Source of the DNA: an uncultured Clostridia bacterium
GTDB lineage: Bacteria; Bacillota; Clostridia; Lachnospirales; Bianqueaceae
Reading direction: 5' to 3'
Assembly (NCBI GenBank): GCA_944376225.1
Contig: CALWBZ010000066.1
Span: forward strand, 1-42,743
Length of the DNA: 42,743 nt
A program made the translations under genes and the position numbers. Below the pieces are notes generated by a model. That model was given only the letters and a program-made list of their open reading frames with translations. It was not told the DNA's origin and ran no database searches. Positions 27,255 to 36,962 of this stretch are shown one piece after another (the stretch's first letter is position 1; each line of letters begins with the position of its first letter).

Positions 27255-28514
27255 TTACCCCAGCTCTTCTACGACGACGTTTTGCACCTGTACGTTTTGT
27301 ATCGCGTCTTCGTCAAACCCGTTATGTTTCGCGCGAATATGAAGGTTCTCAAAAGTGAAATCCGAAAGCCGGTACTGACTGTCTTCTCTCTTTACATTGA
27401 AATAGGTTTCACAATCACAGCTGCAATTTCGGATACAAATGTGATCCGCCGCGGAGACCGGCTTATCGGTTCTGCCCTTGAGATCGAAAAACTGTGTCCA
27501 GGGATTGACATTCAGGAAATTCTTGATTTCCCGTCCCTGTACGTCTTCGATCGTGATATACTCATAATGCTGGGGCGTATCCGGGCGAAGTTTGAGCCAA
27601 AGCAGATTGTTTCCCGTATCTACCTGAATTCTGCGAATGATAATATTGCGGTTATGAATAGATTCGGAACCGCAGGTCAGGCACCCGTGACAGAAGCCGT
27701 AGACGCAGTCCTCTACGATGATCCGCTCATTGGATCCGTTTTCCTCCGCCTGATCGGCCCAGGGGCCCTTCCCGCCCTTTAGCACGACGGCGTCGTCATT
27801 GACTTCCATATGGCAGTTTTTCACCAGCACATCCGTACAGACGTCGATATCCAGCGCGTCCGTACTGGGCGCCTTGACCGGCTGCGCCGGAGAATAGATA
27901 TCGCAGTTCAAATATTTTACATGATCGCATCGATAGATATGATTCGTCCAAAAATGCGCGTTGATCAAATGAAGGTTGGCGACCAACACATTGCGGCTGT
28001 TCGAGATGTAGACCAGACGCGGCCTCTGCTCGTCCTTATTTGTACACGCGGGATTCCAAGTCCTGCGCAGCCAAAACGCCTTCCAGGACTTAAGCCCGTT
28101 GCCGTCGATCGTACCGGATCCGCACATGGTAAACCCGTCTACCCCGTCCGCGTTGATGAGCGCCGCGAAATATAAGCAAGTCTCCCCCTCGATGCGCGTC
28201 ATCCGAAGATCGTAATCGTATATGTCGTCGCTTCCCTTCAGCACGCCTCCCTCGGAAACGTAGAGATGAACGCCCTGCTTAAAGAAGAGGGATCCCGTCA
28301 TATATGTTCCCCTGGGCACAACGATGACGCCGCCCCCATTTTCATGAGCGGTGTCGATCAACTGTTGGATCTCTTTCGTATGGACTTTCCCATCGTCCAT
28401 AATCTCGTAATCGGTCAAAATATATGGTTTTCCCAATTCTGATAATTCAGGAACACGAAGGTCGTAAAACCAACTGTCGATCGGCGTATGATCCGGAAAA
28501 AACTCTTGCGGCAT
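27255..28514 (-). CDS. Glycoside hydrolase family 28 (polygalacturonase/rhamnogalacturonase-like)
   Basis: The 419-residue enzyme has a right-handed beta-helix with pectin-hydrolase marks: STDALDIDVC (first catalytic Asp), NDDAVVLKGGKG (Asp pair), CHGCLTCGSES in place of the usual GHG segment, and LKLRPDT as a variant of the R-I-K motif. It should cut alpha-galacturonosyl or rhamnogalacturonan bonds, probably exo-acting. The ATG at 28514 has GAGGAGGA at 6-9 bases and the longer reading is upstream DNA. No signal peptide, so it acts on imported oligosaccharides. It has its own TATAAT at 28557-28562 and stands upstream of the LacI/GH78 locus, with the broken Nudix gene between. Confidence 0.85.
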   Translation of the reverse strand: MPQEFFPDHTPIDSWFYDLRVPELSELGKPYILTDYEIMDDGKVHTKEIQQLIDTAHENGGGVIVVPRGTYMTGSLFFKQGVHLYVSEGGVLKGSDDIYDYDLRMTRIEGETCLYFAALINADGVDGFTMCGSGTIDGNGLKSWKAFWLRRTWNPACTNKDEQRPRLVYISNSRNVLVANLHLINAHFWTNHIYRCDHVKYLNCDIYSPAQPVKAPSTDALDIDVCTDVLVKNCHMEVNDDAVVLKGGKGPWADQAEENGSNERIIVEDCVYGFCHGCLTCGSESIHNRNIIIRRIQVDTGNNLLWLKLRPDTPQHYEYITIEDVQGREIKNFLNVNPWTQFFDLKGRTDKPVSAADHICIRNCSCDCETYFNVKREDSQYRLSDFTFENLHIRAKHNGFDEDAIQNVQVQNVVVEELG

Positions 28515-28660
28515 GATAAATCCTCCTCGTATAATATGTCCAAGATTCATATCAAAATTATAGCACACTCGACAAGATAAATCCAGAATCATTCCATATT
28601 TGTTTGTTCCTAGCGCCATGCCAAAATTTTTTGTCGCGCTATTGTAAATCCAACAGGCCT

Positions 28661-28680
28661 ATGATAAAATATTTTATCAT
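28661..28680. promoter_or_regulatory. 20-bp perfect palindrome before the GyrI-like gene
   Basis: ATGATAAAATATTTTATCAT is self-complementary over all 20 bases and ends about 10 bases before the RBS AAGGAGG. Its AT-rich centre overlaps a possible -10 box (TTGTAA, 17 bases, TAAAAT), so it may be an operator. It could also fold as an RNA hairpin in the leader. Confidence 0.5.
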
Positions 28681-28701
28681 CAACACAAGGAGGGATTTCA
28701 C

Positions 28702-29241
28702 ATGCCTTTTGAAATCACAAACGTATATAAAGAACATTTTCCGGCGCTGCGGCTGATTGGAAAGCGTTATACGAATGATGACCGCGGCAAGGATGGTTTT
28801 GGAAAACAATGGAAAGAATGGATGACCGAAGATCGCTTCCGCGCAATGCGGCAGGCAGTGGATGTGACGCCATTTGACGAGAGTACGCTTGGGCTGATGA
28901 CCACAGGCGGAGATATGACGGATTTCACCTATTGGATCGGCTTGTTTTATCCCGCAGACACCAAAGTCCCTGAGGGGTATGATCATCTGGATCTCCCCGA
29001 AAGCAATGTCGGTATCGGTTGGATCCTCGGCAACCCAGAAAACGGCGAAATATACGGCGGCCCTCCTCACGATGCGGTCTGCAAGAAATTATCAGAGGCG
29101 GGCATGGGCCATTTTCGCAATGATCTTGCCGGCGAAGGCAGCAACACTTACTGTTTCTTTGAGCGTTATGATTCTCTGCGTTTCTGTACGCCGGATGAAA
29201 ATGGCAACGTAACGCTTGATTATGGTATTTATATTGTTTAA
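28702..29241 (+). CDS. GyrI-like / AraC effector-binding domain protein
   Basis: The 179-residue protein consists only of the GyrI-like small-molecule-binding fold: FEITNVYKEHFPALRLIGKRY at the start, a central IGLFYPADTKVPEGYDHLDLPESNVGIGWILG stretch (shown here only as positions 79-109), and RFCTPDENGNVTLDYGIYI at the end. No DNA-binding domain is attached. Such proteins bind drugs or metabolites, and some hydrolyse them. AAGGAGGG precedes the ATG. It is a single-gene unit with a palindromic leader and a strong terminator; its ligand is unknown. Confidence 0.75.
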   Translation: MPFEITNVYKEHFPALRLIGKRYTNDDRGKDGFGKQWKEWMTEDRFRAMRQAVDVTPFDESTLGLMTTGGDMTDFTYWIGLFYPADTKVPEGYDHLDLPESNVGIGWILGNPENGEIYGGPPHDAVCKKLSEAGMGHFRNDLAGEGSNTYCFFERYDSLRFCTPDENGNVTLDYGIYIV

Positions 29242-29252
29242 TCCCGTTACAA

Positions 29253-29302
29253 AACAAAAAGAGGCCGTGTTGAGTGCTTCGCTCAACACGGCTTGTTTTA
29301 TA
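29253..29302. terminator. Bidirectional terminator
   Basis: GCCGTGTTGAG (29264-29274) and CTCAACACGGC (29282-29292) form an 11-bp perfect stem flanked by AAAACAAAAA on the left and TTGTTTTA on the right. It separates the + strand GyrI-like gene from the - strand ABC exporter pair. Confidence 0.85.
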
Positions 29303-29306
29303 TCTT

Positions 29307-31076
29307 TTAGGCCGTATACCATCTAGCCTGCGCCTCGTAGAGGCGGCTATACTGCCCTTTCGCGGCGAGCAGCTCCGCGTGCGTACCGCTCTCCACCAGT
29401 TCCCCGTGATCCAGCACCAGGATTCTGTCCGCTATTCTGGCCGATCCCAGACGGTGGGTGATGATGACCGCCGTCTTTCCCTTAGAAATCTCCGCGAACT
29501 TTTGATAGATCGCGCTCTCCTCCAAAGGATCGATGGCGGCGGTGGGCTCATCCAGCACGATCAGCTGATGTCTGCGGTAGAGACCGCGGGCAATCGCTAA
29601 CCTCTGCCACTGTCCGCCGGAGAGATCGGTCCCCCCGAACTCCTTGGCCAGCATGGTATCCAGCCCTTCGGTCATGCGCCCCTCGTCGATGTGCCAATCC
29701 GCCTGGGCTAGTACCTGTCGGATCCTCGCTTCATCGTCATCCTCACTTGTTTCCGAAATCGATACATTCTCTCGAATACTCATCTTATATCGCTGATAAT
29801 TCTGGAATACCGCCGATAAGTTTTCGTACCCGGTCTGCGGGTCTAACTCCCTGGTATCTACGCCGTCGATCCGCACCGTCCCCCGCGTCGGCGTATACAA
29901 CCCCAACAGGAGTTTTGCAAAGGTGGATTTTCCCGCGCCGTTTTCTCCCACCACGGCAATCGTTTCGTTCGGTTTCAGTTCCAGGCTAAGATGTTTAATG
30001 GACTCCTTTTCACTCTGTGGATATGTAAAACTAACGTCTTCAAAGGATACCGAACGTCCTTCTACGGTTTTATTTCCTTCCCGCTCGGGCATACGCAAAA
30101 ATTCCATGTAATTGCGCGCCATCGTCATGTCCTGTACGACATCCGCCACATCGCCGCGGAACAGGATTTCCATTTTATCCGCCATAGCGTCCAAAGAGGA
30201 GGCCACCGCCGCGAAGGCTGCGATGCCCACTTCTCCGTTCAGCAAAAACACGAACAGGAGGATGATCGTGCCGATGTACCCGGTCATGGAGAAGAATCGG
30301 AGCGTCGTCTCGACGATCTCACTCTTTTTCGTCGTCTTCCAACTCAGCCGGCGCACCGCCTCGACACAATCCTGAAACTTCTTATAGAAGTAGCCGAACC
30401 CGCCCAGAAGACGGGTTTCCTTTACGTATTCCCGCATGCTGATGCAGCGTCCGTAATAGTCGGCTTGCCGCCGGTACGGCGCCGCCTCGTTTTCCAGATT
30501 TCTCCGCACATAATAACGCACCACGGAGCCGATCCCGAAGGGGATAAAGGAAATAAACAACATGACCAGAAGCGCCGGATGGATTGTCCAGAAATATCCG
30601 CCCATGAATCCAAAATAGGAAACGATCGTTAGGATAATCCCCAACGTCATCGTGTAGGCCCTTACCGAGGCCTCCATACCTTTATTGGCCTTTTCGATAC
30701 TGTCCAGGAACCGGCTGTCCTCATAACAGAGGACGTCCGCGCGAGCCGCCTTCCGGTTACGCTCGCTGCCTACTTCTTTAATCAATCGATTGCTGAAATC
30801 AAATTTCCGGATTCTATCCGCTCCGTTCAGCACAATCTGCAGGATAATAACCGCGCCCAAAAGCAGGAGCGTGGGCCAGACTCCCTCAAATCCCGCTCCG
30901 CCAATGGCCTCTTCGGCCGCTTCAAAGAAAATCTGCTTGCATAATGTCACGCCCGCGGCCACCATACCGGCCAGAACGGCGATCAACAGCATGAGAAAGG
31001 TCGCTCCCGGCATTTTCTTCAGGCAGATTCGGCTCATATATCCCAACAACGCAAAATAACTGTTTTTCTTCTTCAT
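29307..31076 (-). CDS. ABC exporter half-transporter (second of pair)
   Basis: The 589-residue protein joins a six-helix transmembrane domain (to about 330) to a nucleotide-binding domain: Walker A VVGENGAGKSTF, signature LSGGQWQRLAIARG, Walker B LIVLDEPTAAIDP, and an H-loop ITHRLGSARIADR. The start at 31076 is chosen for GAGGTGA 5 bases ahead. It begins 10 bases after the stop of the partner gene, and the two very likely form a heterodimer. Substrate unknown: lipids, peptides or drugs are all possible. No peptidase domain is attached. Confidence 0.9.
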   Translation of the reverse strand: MKKKNSYFALLGYMSRICLKKMPGATFLMLLIAVLAGMVAAGVTLCKQIFFEAAEEAIGGAGFEGVWPTLLLLGAVIILQIVLNGADRIRKFDFSNRLIKEVGSERNRKAARADVLCYEDSRFLDSIEKANKGMEASVRAYTMTLGIILTIVSYFGFMGGYFWTIHPALLVMLFISFIPFGIGSVVRYYVRRNLENEAAPYRRQADYYGRCISMREYVKETRLLGGFGYFYKKFQDCVEAVRRLSWKTTKKSEIVETTLRFFSMTGYIGTIILLFVFLLNGEVGIAAFAAVASSLDAMADKMEILFRGDVADVVQDMTMARNYMEFLRMPEREGNKTVEGRSVSFEDVSFTYPQSEKESIKHLSLELKPNETIAVVGENGAGKSTFAKLLLGLYTPTRGTVRIDGVDTRELDPQTGYENLSAVFQNYQRYKMSIRENVSISETSEDDDEARIRQVLAQADWHIDEGRMTEGLDTMLAKEFGGTDLSGGQWQRLAIARGLYRRHQLIVLDEPTAAIDPLEESAIYQKFAEISKGKTAVIITHRLGSARIADRILVLDHGELVESGTHAELLAAKGQYSRLYEAQARWYTA

Positions 31077-31086
31077 GGGAATCACC

Positions 31087-32889
31087 TCACTCCTGATACC
31101 AGCTTCGCTGGCTCTCATACATCTCGGCGTACAGTCCCCGCCGCTTCATCAGCTCCTGATGGGTTCCCGCCTCAAAAACGCCGCCGTTCTTCAGCACGAA
31201 GATCTCGTCCGCCAGACTGGTAGAACCTAGCCGGTGGCTGATAAAGATCGTGGTGCGCCCCTTGCTGATCTCGCCGAACTGTTCATATAACCGGCTCTCG
31301 CTGATGGGGTCTAACGCCGCCGTCGGTTCATCCAAAATCTGTATGGGCGATGGACTCATCAGAGCTCGGGCCATGGCTACACGCTGCCACTGTCCGCCGG
31401 AAAGATCCACGCTATCCGGCGTTAATCGTCCCAGCGGCGTATCATACTGTTTAGGAAGGCTTTCGATCTCTTCCTGAAGATCCAGTTTCTCCACAATCTG
31501 ACGCATCTTCCGATCCGCCTCCGGCGTGTCCATCTGACGAACGCTGCCCAGTTTTATATTATCCGCCACGGAAATCGAATACTGGGCAAAATCCTGATAG
31601 ACGCCGGAAAACATGGCCTTCACCTCCGGCGCCGTATAGGTCGAAAGCTCTCGTCCGTTCACCAGGATTTCCCCCTCATACTGATCGTACAGACCCGTCA
31701 TTAACTTGATAATCGTCGTTTTCCCCGCGCCGTTCTCACCGACGAAGGCATAGTGTCCGCCGGCTTCCATCCGAAAGCTCAGATCTTTTAGTACCGGCAC
31801 CTCTGCTCCCGGGTATGTAAAGGTTACATGACGAAACTCCAGTGTGGCAAAGGGGATTGGCGTTTCCGCGGGAAGGTCGTTCGTTCCTTCCGTTTCTCTC
31901 ATATTAGCGAATTTCGTCAAATCTTTCAGATACGCCACGCTGTTCATCATGGTCATAATGGAGCGGGATACGTCTCCGCTCATGATGGTCACCAATTCGA
32001 AAATCGCCTTGGCCAGCGCGATAAAGGTACCGATCGTCAAGCCGGAAGTTAGCCCTAGGGAAAGCAAAGCAATGAGCCCGATCGAGATGATATTCGTCAG
32101 AATGCCGCCTCTGTCGATCATCATTTCCACCTGCTTCTCCACCCGCAGGCTAGTCCGATTCATTTTGCCCCGCTGCTTACGCCATTCTTCATCGACGTGA
32201 TTCGTATAGCGGAATAAGGCACGCTCATTCACGCTCTCCCGGCTGGTCAGCACTTCACCCAGATAGTCGCTTCTCCGCTGATATACCGCGACCTCCTGAT
32301 AGGCCTTATATGCCTTGTCACCGCTTTTCATCGAAAGAAGAATCAACACCGCCGACGCCGCCAGCATGGCCAGCCCCATCCACCAAAGCCGGGTGAAAAG
32401 GATCAAGAACGTACCGATAATCTTGACGGACGCGTTGAGGAAATTGCAGGTCCATTGCAGCATATACCAGGTGTCCTTGGCGATCCGTCCGCTGACGCGG
32501 TTGACCAACTCCCAGGACTCCTTGTCTTCGATCAGGGAATAATGCAAGCGGGAACGCTTCTTCACCGCCTCCGCCGTCATCTGCGCTTCCGCTTCGATCT
32601 CCAGCTTACGAGTGGCCACCCGCCCCAGGCTGTACCCCATTCGCTTCCAGATGATAATCAGGATCATATAAATCAGCCAAGGGATGGCCGCTTCGATCCC
32701 CGCCTGCCCCTGGGCCACTCGCAGCGCCGTATCGATGAAACTGGCTTCTACCAGAATCCACAGCACATTGACCAGGCCGGTAATCAGCTTCTGGAGTACG
32801 ACAATCGTGGTACAGACCGGCTGGCACTCGAAGGGAAGGCGAAGGAGATAAGTCCAGTTGTAAGTTTTAGGTTGTAGTTGAAAGGCCAT
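31087..32889 (-). CDS. ABC exporter half-transporter (first of pair)
   Basis: The 600-residue protein has an N-terminal transmembrane domain and an ATPase domain with Walker A FVGENGAGKTTI, signature LSGGQWQRVAMARAL, Walker B IQILDEPTAALDP and H-loop FISHRLGSTSLADE. GGAGGG lies before the ATG at 32889. It is transcribed from a perfect-spacing promoter that lies inside the decayed ABC remnant upstream. It pairs with the following gene. The same SGGQWQR signature wording recurs in the RiPP operon exporters further right, so they belong to one broad subfamily. Confidence 0.9.
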   Translation of the reverse strand: MAFQLQPKTYNWTYLLRLPFECQPVCTTIVVLQKLITGLVNVLWILVEASFIDTALRVAQGQAGIEAAIPWLIYMILIIIWKRMGYSLGRVATRKLEIEAEAQMTAEAVKKRSRLHYSLIEDKESWELVNRVSGRIAKDTWYMLQWTCNFLNASVKIIGTFLILFTRLWWMGLAMLAASAVLILLSMKSGDKAYKAYQEVAVYQRRSDYLGEVLTSRESVNERALFRYTNHVDEEWRKQRGKMNRTSLRVEKQVEMMIDRGGILTNIISIGLIALLSLGLTSGLTIGTFIALAKAIFELVTIMSGDVSRSIMTMMNSVAYLKDLTKFANMRETEGTNDLPAETPIPFATLEFRHVTFTYPGAEVPVLKDLSFRMEAGGHYAFVGENGAGKTTIIKLMTGLYDQYEGEILVNGRELSTYTAPEVKAMFSGVYQDFAQYSISVADNIKLGSVRQMDTPEADRKMRQIVEKLDLQEEIESLPKQYDTPLGRLTPDSVDLSGGQWQRVAMARALMSPSPIQILDEPTAALDPISESRLYEQFGEISKGRTTIFISHRLGSTSLADEIFVLKNGGVFEAGTHQELMKRRGLYAEMYESQRSWYQE

Positions 32890-32943
32890 CGTCTTTTCCC
32901 TCCATTACGCATTTCTGATTTACGGTCTTAGTATCTGCATACA

Positions 32944-33188
32944 CTAATTATAATACCATGCTCCACAATGCTTGTCAATACTTTCCGCCTTTTCTATCAA
33001 ACGTTCATGTGTTCCTTCCTCAATTAATTTTCCTCCCTCTAAAACATAAATATAGTCCATGTCTTTTACTGTGGATAATCGATGGGACACCATGCTTAAG
33101 GCTGTGATCGACATAAAGACTACAATAATTACGAATGAAACAAATTTTTTCCCAATAACGATGCTAGAAAGCCAAGGTTTTTCTTCAT
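32944..33188 (-). pseudogene. Internally deleted ABC transporter remnant, copy A
   Basis: The first codons encode a short N-terminal membrane segment ([14 protein letters not shown]), then after a one-base frameshift the frame continues with a hydrophobic stretch joined directly to the end of an ABC ATPase: [33 protein letters not shown] and terminal CGAWYYN. Everything between, several hundred residues including Walker A and the signature, is missing. The copy at 42194-42433 has the same junction but keeps the frame (one more G in the GGGG run). Copy A retains the natural ABC C-terminus. Confidence 0.8.
32950..32978 (-). promoter_or_regulatory. Promoter of the ABC exporter pair, inside an ABC remnant
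   Basis: On the minus strand TTGACA (32973-32978) and TATTAT (32950-32955) are 17 bases apart, about 60 bases before the exporter start. These bases also encode the last residues of ABC remnant copy A, so coding sequence has become a promoter. Confidence 0.75.
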
Positions 33189-33189
33189 T
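32998..33189. repeat. Long direct repeat, left copy
   Basis: About 192 bp, roughly nine tenths identical by eye to 42242-42434 in the same orientation. It covers the ABC remnant from the GTHERL codons to the start codon. The two copies lie about 9.2 kb apart and bracket the RiPP operon and the IS66 remnant. Confidence 0.85.
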
Positions 33190-33375
33190 TGCATAAACTC
33201 CTCTTCTATCTAACTGTATATTCCAGCAAATAAATCTCCCGGTTAAAAGCCTTTCCTTCGTTTTCAGTGACTAGCCTTTATAGAATTGAACCTGAGTTGT
33301 TGCCTTTTCTATCGCTTCTACGATATAAAAAGTCCTTAGTTACAATAGATCAGGTTGCCGTATTTAAGTCCTTTT

Positions 33376-35127
33376 CTATAAATGATACCAATACTTTTGT
33401 GCCTCGTAAATCCTCGCGTATAGACCTTTTTCCTGTTTTATTAGTTCATCATGCGTTCCCTCTTCTACTATCTTCCCCGAATTCATGACCATGATCCGAT
33501 CCGCATAGCGCGCGAATCCAAGACGATGAGAAACAAAAAGCACAAGACGCTTGCCGGAAACATTTAAGATCATCTTATACAAGTCTATTTCCGATAAGGG
33601 ATCCAAATGAGCGGTGGGCTCGTCCAGTACCCATACATTCGCTGTTTCATCCGCTATGAGACGACCGATGGCTATCCGTTGCCACTGCCCCTGTGACAGT
33701 TCGATTCCGTTCTCCAACTTCCCAAGCATGGAATCTACCCCATCTGGCAATGATTTGATAACTTCCTCCAGTCCAACTTGTCGGATAATCCTGTCGAGTT
33801 TCTCATCACTTAAATTCTCGCAACCTAACGCAATATTCTGCCGAATTGTCATAGGATACTGTCCAAATTCTTGATTCAACATTTTTATTTTCATGTGATC
33901 TCGTTGGATCTCCCCATCATAGTTCTGTAATAAGCCCGCTACAAGGGACATGAGGGTTGTCTTTCCGCTGCCATTATATCCGACAAGCATTACTTTTTCT
34001 CCCATTCTGAAATGTATATTCACTCCGCATATGACAGGCGCCGAAACTTGAGGATATTGATACCATAAATCGCGAATGAATAATTCGCCGTTTTTATCAT
34101 TACGCAACTTTTTTTCCTTGTCCCGAACCGGCGTATCCATGATGGAATAATACTCGTCAATTACCTTCACATACCAGTTACTATTCATCAAAAACAGTAT
34201 ATAGGTTTTAACCGTCGCATATAAATTAATTAACATCGTAATCACCATGGTAAAGTATCCGATATCCTTTTGTTCCGATATTACCATTTGTCCAACCATG
34301 AGTATTGTTATCAAGAAAACAATAAGAAATAATGCAGATGCTATAAAGTCCGTGCTAAAAGAAAAAAGGTTTAAGTAAATATAGCCCTTCCGCTCCCTTT
34401 TCATGTACCTTTCATATTTGTTCACAAAAAAACTTAGCGACCGATTCGTTTGATTATTCGCATGCTGAATACGATTAGAATATATTTTTTGAAAATACGA
34501 TCGGCGTCGTTCTTCTGGCGAAACATGTTTCCTCCAGTATTCCAATTGCCGATCCGTTACTTGGGCTGCTACAATAGAACTGACTATGATGATCGCCATA
34601 ATGATTCCTATAAAGAATATATTGATGTATCGAAGCATATAAGTATATACAGTGAGCATAACACAGATTTGTAGGCATTGTGTAATCGCCTGCAGCGCCT
34701 TCCCATACTCTGTATATGCTTTCTTTGTCAAATTAATTTTTTCGTAAAACTCTGTATTTTCAAAATAATCATAATCGATATCAGATACGTGATCCACCAA
34801 GTTTTTTTCTATGCGCGCGGCTATTTTCATGCTATATTTCTGATACTTAATATTATATAACGCTTTCATCACATGAACAAATAAGAATATTAAAACAAGG
34901 CAGAGAATCTTTCCCCCATACAACGCCAGCATATCCTCTATATTTGATATATTAGCCACTACGTTTGTGACGTATTCAATAATCTTCAGATAAATAAAAT
35001 CCGGAAAGATGGCTATTATGGAGAGCAAGAATAAAATAAGGCTGCCTTTGGCATCCTGCGAAAAAATCTCTCTCAAGACTCTCTTATGAACAGAAATGAA
35101 TTTCCCTATTTTTTGATTGTTATTCAT
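33376..35127 (-). CDS. ABC half-exporter of the RiPP operon (distal)
   Basis: The 583-residue protein has a transmembrane domain with about six helices and an ATPase domain: Walker A LVGYNGSGKTTLMSL, signature LSQGQWQRIAIGRL (Gln instead of the usual Gly), Walker B VWVLDEPTAHLDP, H-loop FVSHRLGFARYADR. The start at 35127 has GAGGAGGG at 8 bases and overlaps the preceding ABC gene by 8 bases. It is the last gene of the RiPP operon and probably pairs with the preceding protein to export the mature peptide. It lacks the C39 peptidase domain that removes leaders in many peptide exporters, so the leader must be cut elsewhere. Confidence 0.9.
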   Translation of the reverse strand: MNNNQKIGKFISVHKRVLREIFSQDAKGSLILFLLSIIAIFPDFIYLKIIEYVTNVVANISNIEDMLALYGGKILCLVLIFLFVHVMKALYNIKYQKYSMKIAARIEKNLVDHVSDIDYDYFENTEFYEKINLTKKAYTEYGKALQAITQCLQICVMLTVYTYMLRYINIFFIGIIMAIIIVSSIVAAQVTDRQLEYWRKHVSPEERRRSYFQKIYSNRIQHANNQTNRSLSFFVNKYERYMKRERKGYIYLNLFSFSTDFIASALFLIVFLITILMVGQMVISEQKDIGYFTMVITMLINLYATVKTYILFLMNSNWYVKVIDEYYSIMDTPVRDKEKKLRNDKNGELFIRDLWYQYPQVSAPVICGVNIHFRMGEKVMLVGYNGSGKTTLMSLVAGLLQNYDGEIQRDHMKIKMLNQEFGQYPMTIRQNIALGCENLSDEKLDRIIRQVGLEEVIKSLPDGVDSMLGKLENGIELSQGQWQRIAIGRLIADETANVWVLDEPTAHLDPLSEIDLYKMILNVSGKRLVLFVSHRLGFARYADRIMVMNSGKIVEEGTHDELIKQEKGLYARIYEAQKYWYHL

Positions 35128-36916
35128 GGACATTGCCCTCCTCATATAGGGATTTCTGTTTCTCAAAAATCTTATAATAATACCCTTTCTTTTGCATCAA
35201 TTCTTCGTGCCTTCCCGATTCGATTATACATCCATCTTGAAGGACAAGAATTTGATCCGCAATACGAGCAAAACCAACCTTATGGGAAATTACAATGGCT
35301 GTTTTTCCATAAATATGGCTTCGGAAAGACCTGATTAACTCTTTCTCTTTTATCGGATCCAAGGATGAAGTTGGTTCGTCCATCATTAGAATCTCCGGAT
35401 CTCCTACATAAGCGGAGGCGATTGCTAATTGTTTCCATTGCCCTCCCGATAAATCAATCCCCTCATCACATTCCTTTCCTAACAAAGTCTCTTCTTTCCC
35501 CGGAAATTGCTCAACCCACTGATCCGCGCCTACTTTTTGTAATGATTCTTTTATTCGATTTTTATCATGAATATACGCTATATCCCCCAGACCCACTACC
35601 TCGCGGATCTGGATGGAATATCTGGCATATTCCTGTGGAACGATTCCAAAATACATAAAGACATGGTCTCGATCCGCGTCTGTAATGGTATGACCATTGA
35701 TTCGTATTTCTCCACTTTGCGGTGATAAACTTCCGGTTATAATTTTGGATAGCGTCGTTTTCCCGCTCCCATTATAACCTATAATACATATGATTTCTCC
35801 TCTTTTGATGGACAAATTAATATTTTCTATAGTCCTCAACTTTTCAGGATAATGATAATTTACTTCCTTTACGCTTAGATCTTGGAATTCGCCCCATTGC
35901 AGCGATCTTTCCAAAAACCGGTTACTTTCGTTAACATCAAAGAATATCACCGGTTCAACAAACTCATAATAATCGCAAATATACATGGCACTATTATATA
36001 CTTTAACCGCATTGCCAATACAATAGTCTATATCCTCGCTACACCTTTTCAAAAGACCAATTAACATTACGAAAGTTCCCACATCTATTCTTCCAAATAG
36101 GGTGAATCCCGTAATAAAGATAATTCCCGCCATTTGTAATAGGTTTTGAATGACCGTCACGACATTTTCCAAAGTCGTTTTTTTTGTTTGCATCTTTATT
36201 TTTGTCAAATTAATATTGTGAAACCATTGATTCCATTCATTATATAATATTTTTTTTATTCCTAAGATACGTACTTCCTTCGCATTCTCTTTATTCATCA
36301 GACTATCTCGGTAATATTCAGATTTGCGTTGCTCATGCATTTGCTTTTTGTCCAGATCGTACTCCAACCGAGATGTACGCCTATATATAATCATCGAAAC
36401 GATTGTGTAGCATAGCATATAAATGACCATCGTTGGCTCGTATAAAAGAAAAAGTACTAAAGATCCTAAGATAATCCCCCCCCTGTAGAATAGCAACATC
36501 ATAAGATCATTTATCATCGTGCTGATTTTATTTATATTTTTCCCTATAAACTCATATTTATCCATAAATTCAGAATTAAAAAACATTTCTTGCTTTAAGT
36601 TATGCGCTTGCAGTAGAAAAAACTTCTGAAATAGTGCATCGACACGAAAACGAAATATATTGTTCCCAAGAGTGACGAGAAATCCACCTGAATTATAAAC
36701 AAAAAACACACATACATATATCACCACTAGGAAGACAAAGTGAATATCCATCTTTTCTCCTCCTATTGAAGCGACCAACTCATTAATCATGTTGCGTTGA
36801 ATCATCGTATAGGCAACGGAACATCCTGCACATACCAAAAGAATAATCATATATCCCCCCAGAGATTTCCAGCAATTCTTAATGGCAATCCATAAAATGC
36901 GAATGATCCGCTTCAT
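35120..36916 (-). CDS. ABC half-exporter of the RiPP operon (proximal)
   Basis: The 598-residue protein begins MKRIIRILWIAIKNCW followed by six hydrophobic segments and an ATPase domain with Walker A IIGYNGSGKTTLSKI, signature LSGGQWKQLAIASAY, Walker B ILMMDEPTSSLDP and H-loop ISHKVGFARIADQ. GGAGGAG precedes the ATG. Like its partner it has no peptidase domain. It follows the S26-type peptidase gene by 46 bases and overlaps the next exporter gene, so the two are likely a heterodimeric exporter and immunity pump. Confidence 0.9.
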   Translation of the reverse strand: MKRIIRILWIAIKNCWKSLGGYMIILLVCAGCSVAYTMIQRNMINELVASIGGEKMDIHFVFLVVIYVCVFFVYNSGGFLVTLGNNIFRFRVDALFQKFFLLQAHNLKQEMFFNSEFMDKYEFIGKNINKISTMINDLMMLLFYRGGIILGSLVLFLLYEPTMVIYMLCYTIVSMIIYRRTSRLEYDLDKKQMHEQRKSEYYRDSLMNKENAKEVRILGIKKILYNEWNQWFHNINLTKIKMQTKKTTLENVVTVIQNLLQMAGIIFITGFTLFGRIDVGTFVMLIGLLKRCSEDIDYCIGNAVKVYNSAMYICDYYEFVEPVIFFDVNESNRFLERSLQWGEFQDLSVKEVNYHYPEKLRTIENINLSIKRGEIICIIGYNGSGKTTLSKIITGSLSPQSGEIRINGHTITDADRDHVFMYFGIVPQEYARYSIQIREVVGLGDIAYIHDKNRIKESLQKVGADQWVEQFPGKEETLLGKECDEGIDLSGGQWKQLAIASAYVGDPEILMMDEPTSSLDPIKEKELIRSFRSHIYGKTAIVISHKVGFARIADQILVLQDGCIIESGRHEELMQKKGYYYKIFEKQKSLYEEGNVHE

Positions 36917-36962
36917 AATATTCTCCTCCTATTTTTCTCTATCATTCACACAGCAAGCTTTT

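Noticed and set aside
33190..33375. Terminator or small gene between the RiPP operon and the ABC remnant
   Set aside because: I see neither a convincing stem with T-run nor an ORF with RBS in these bases.
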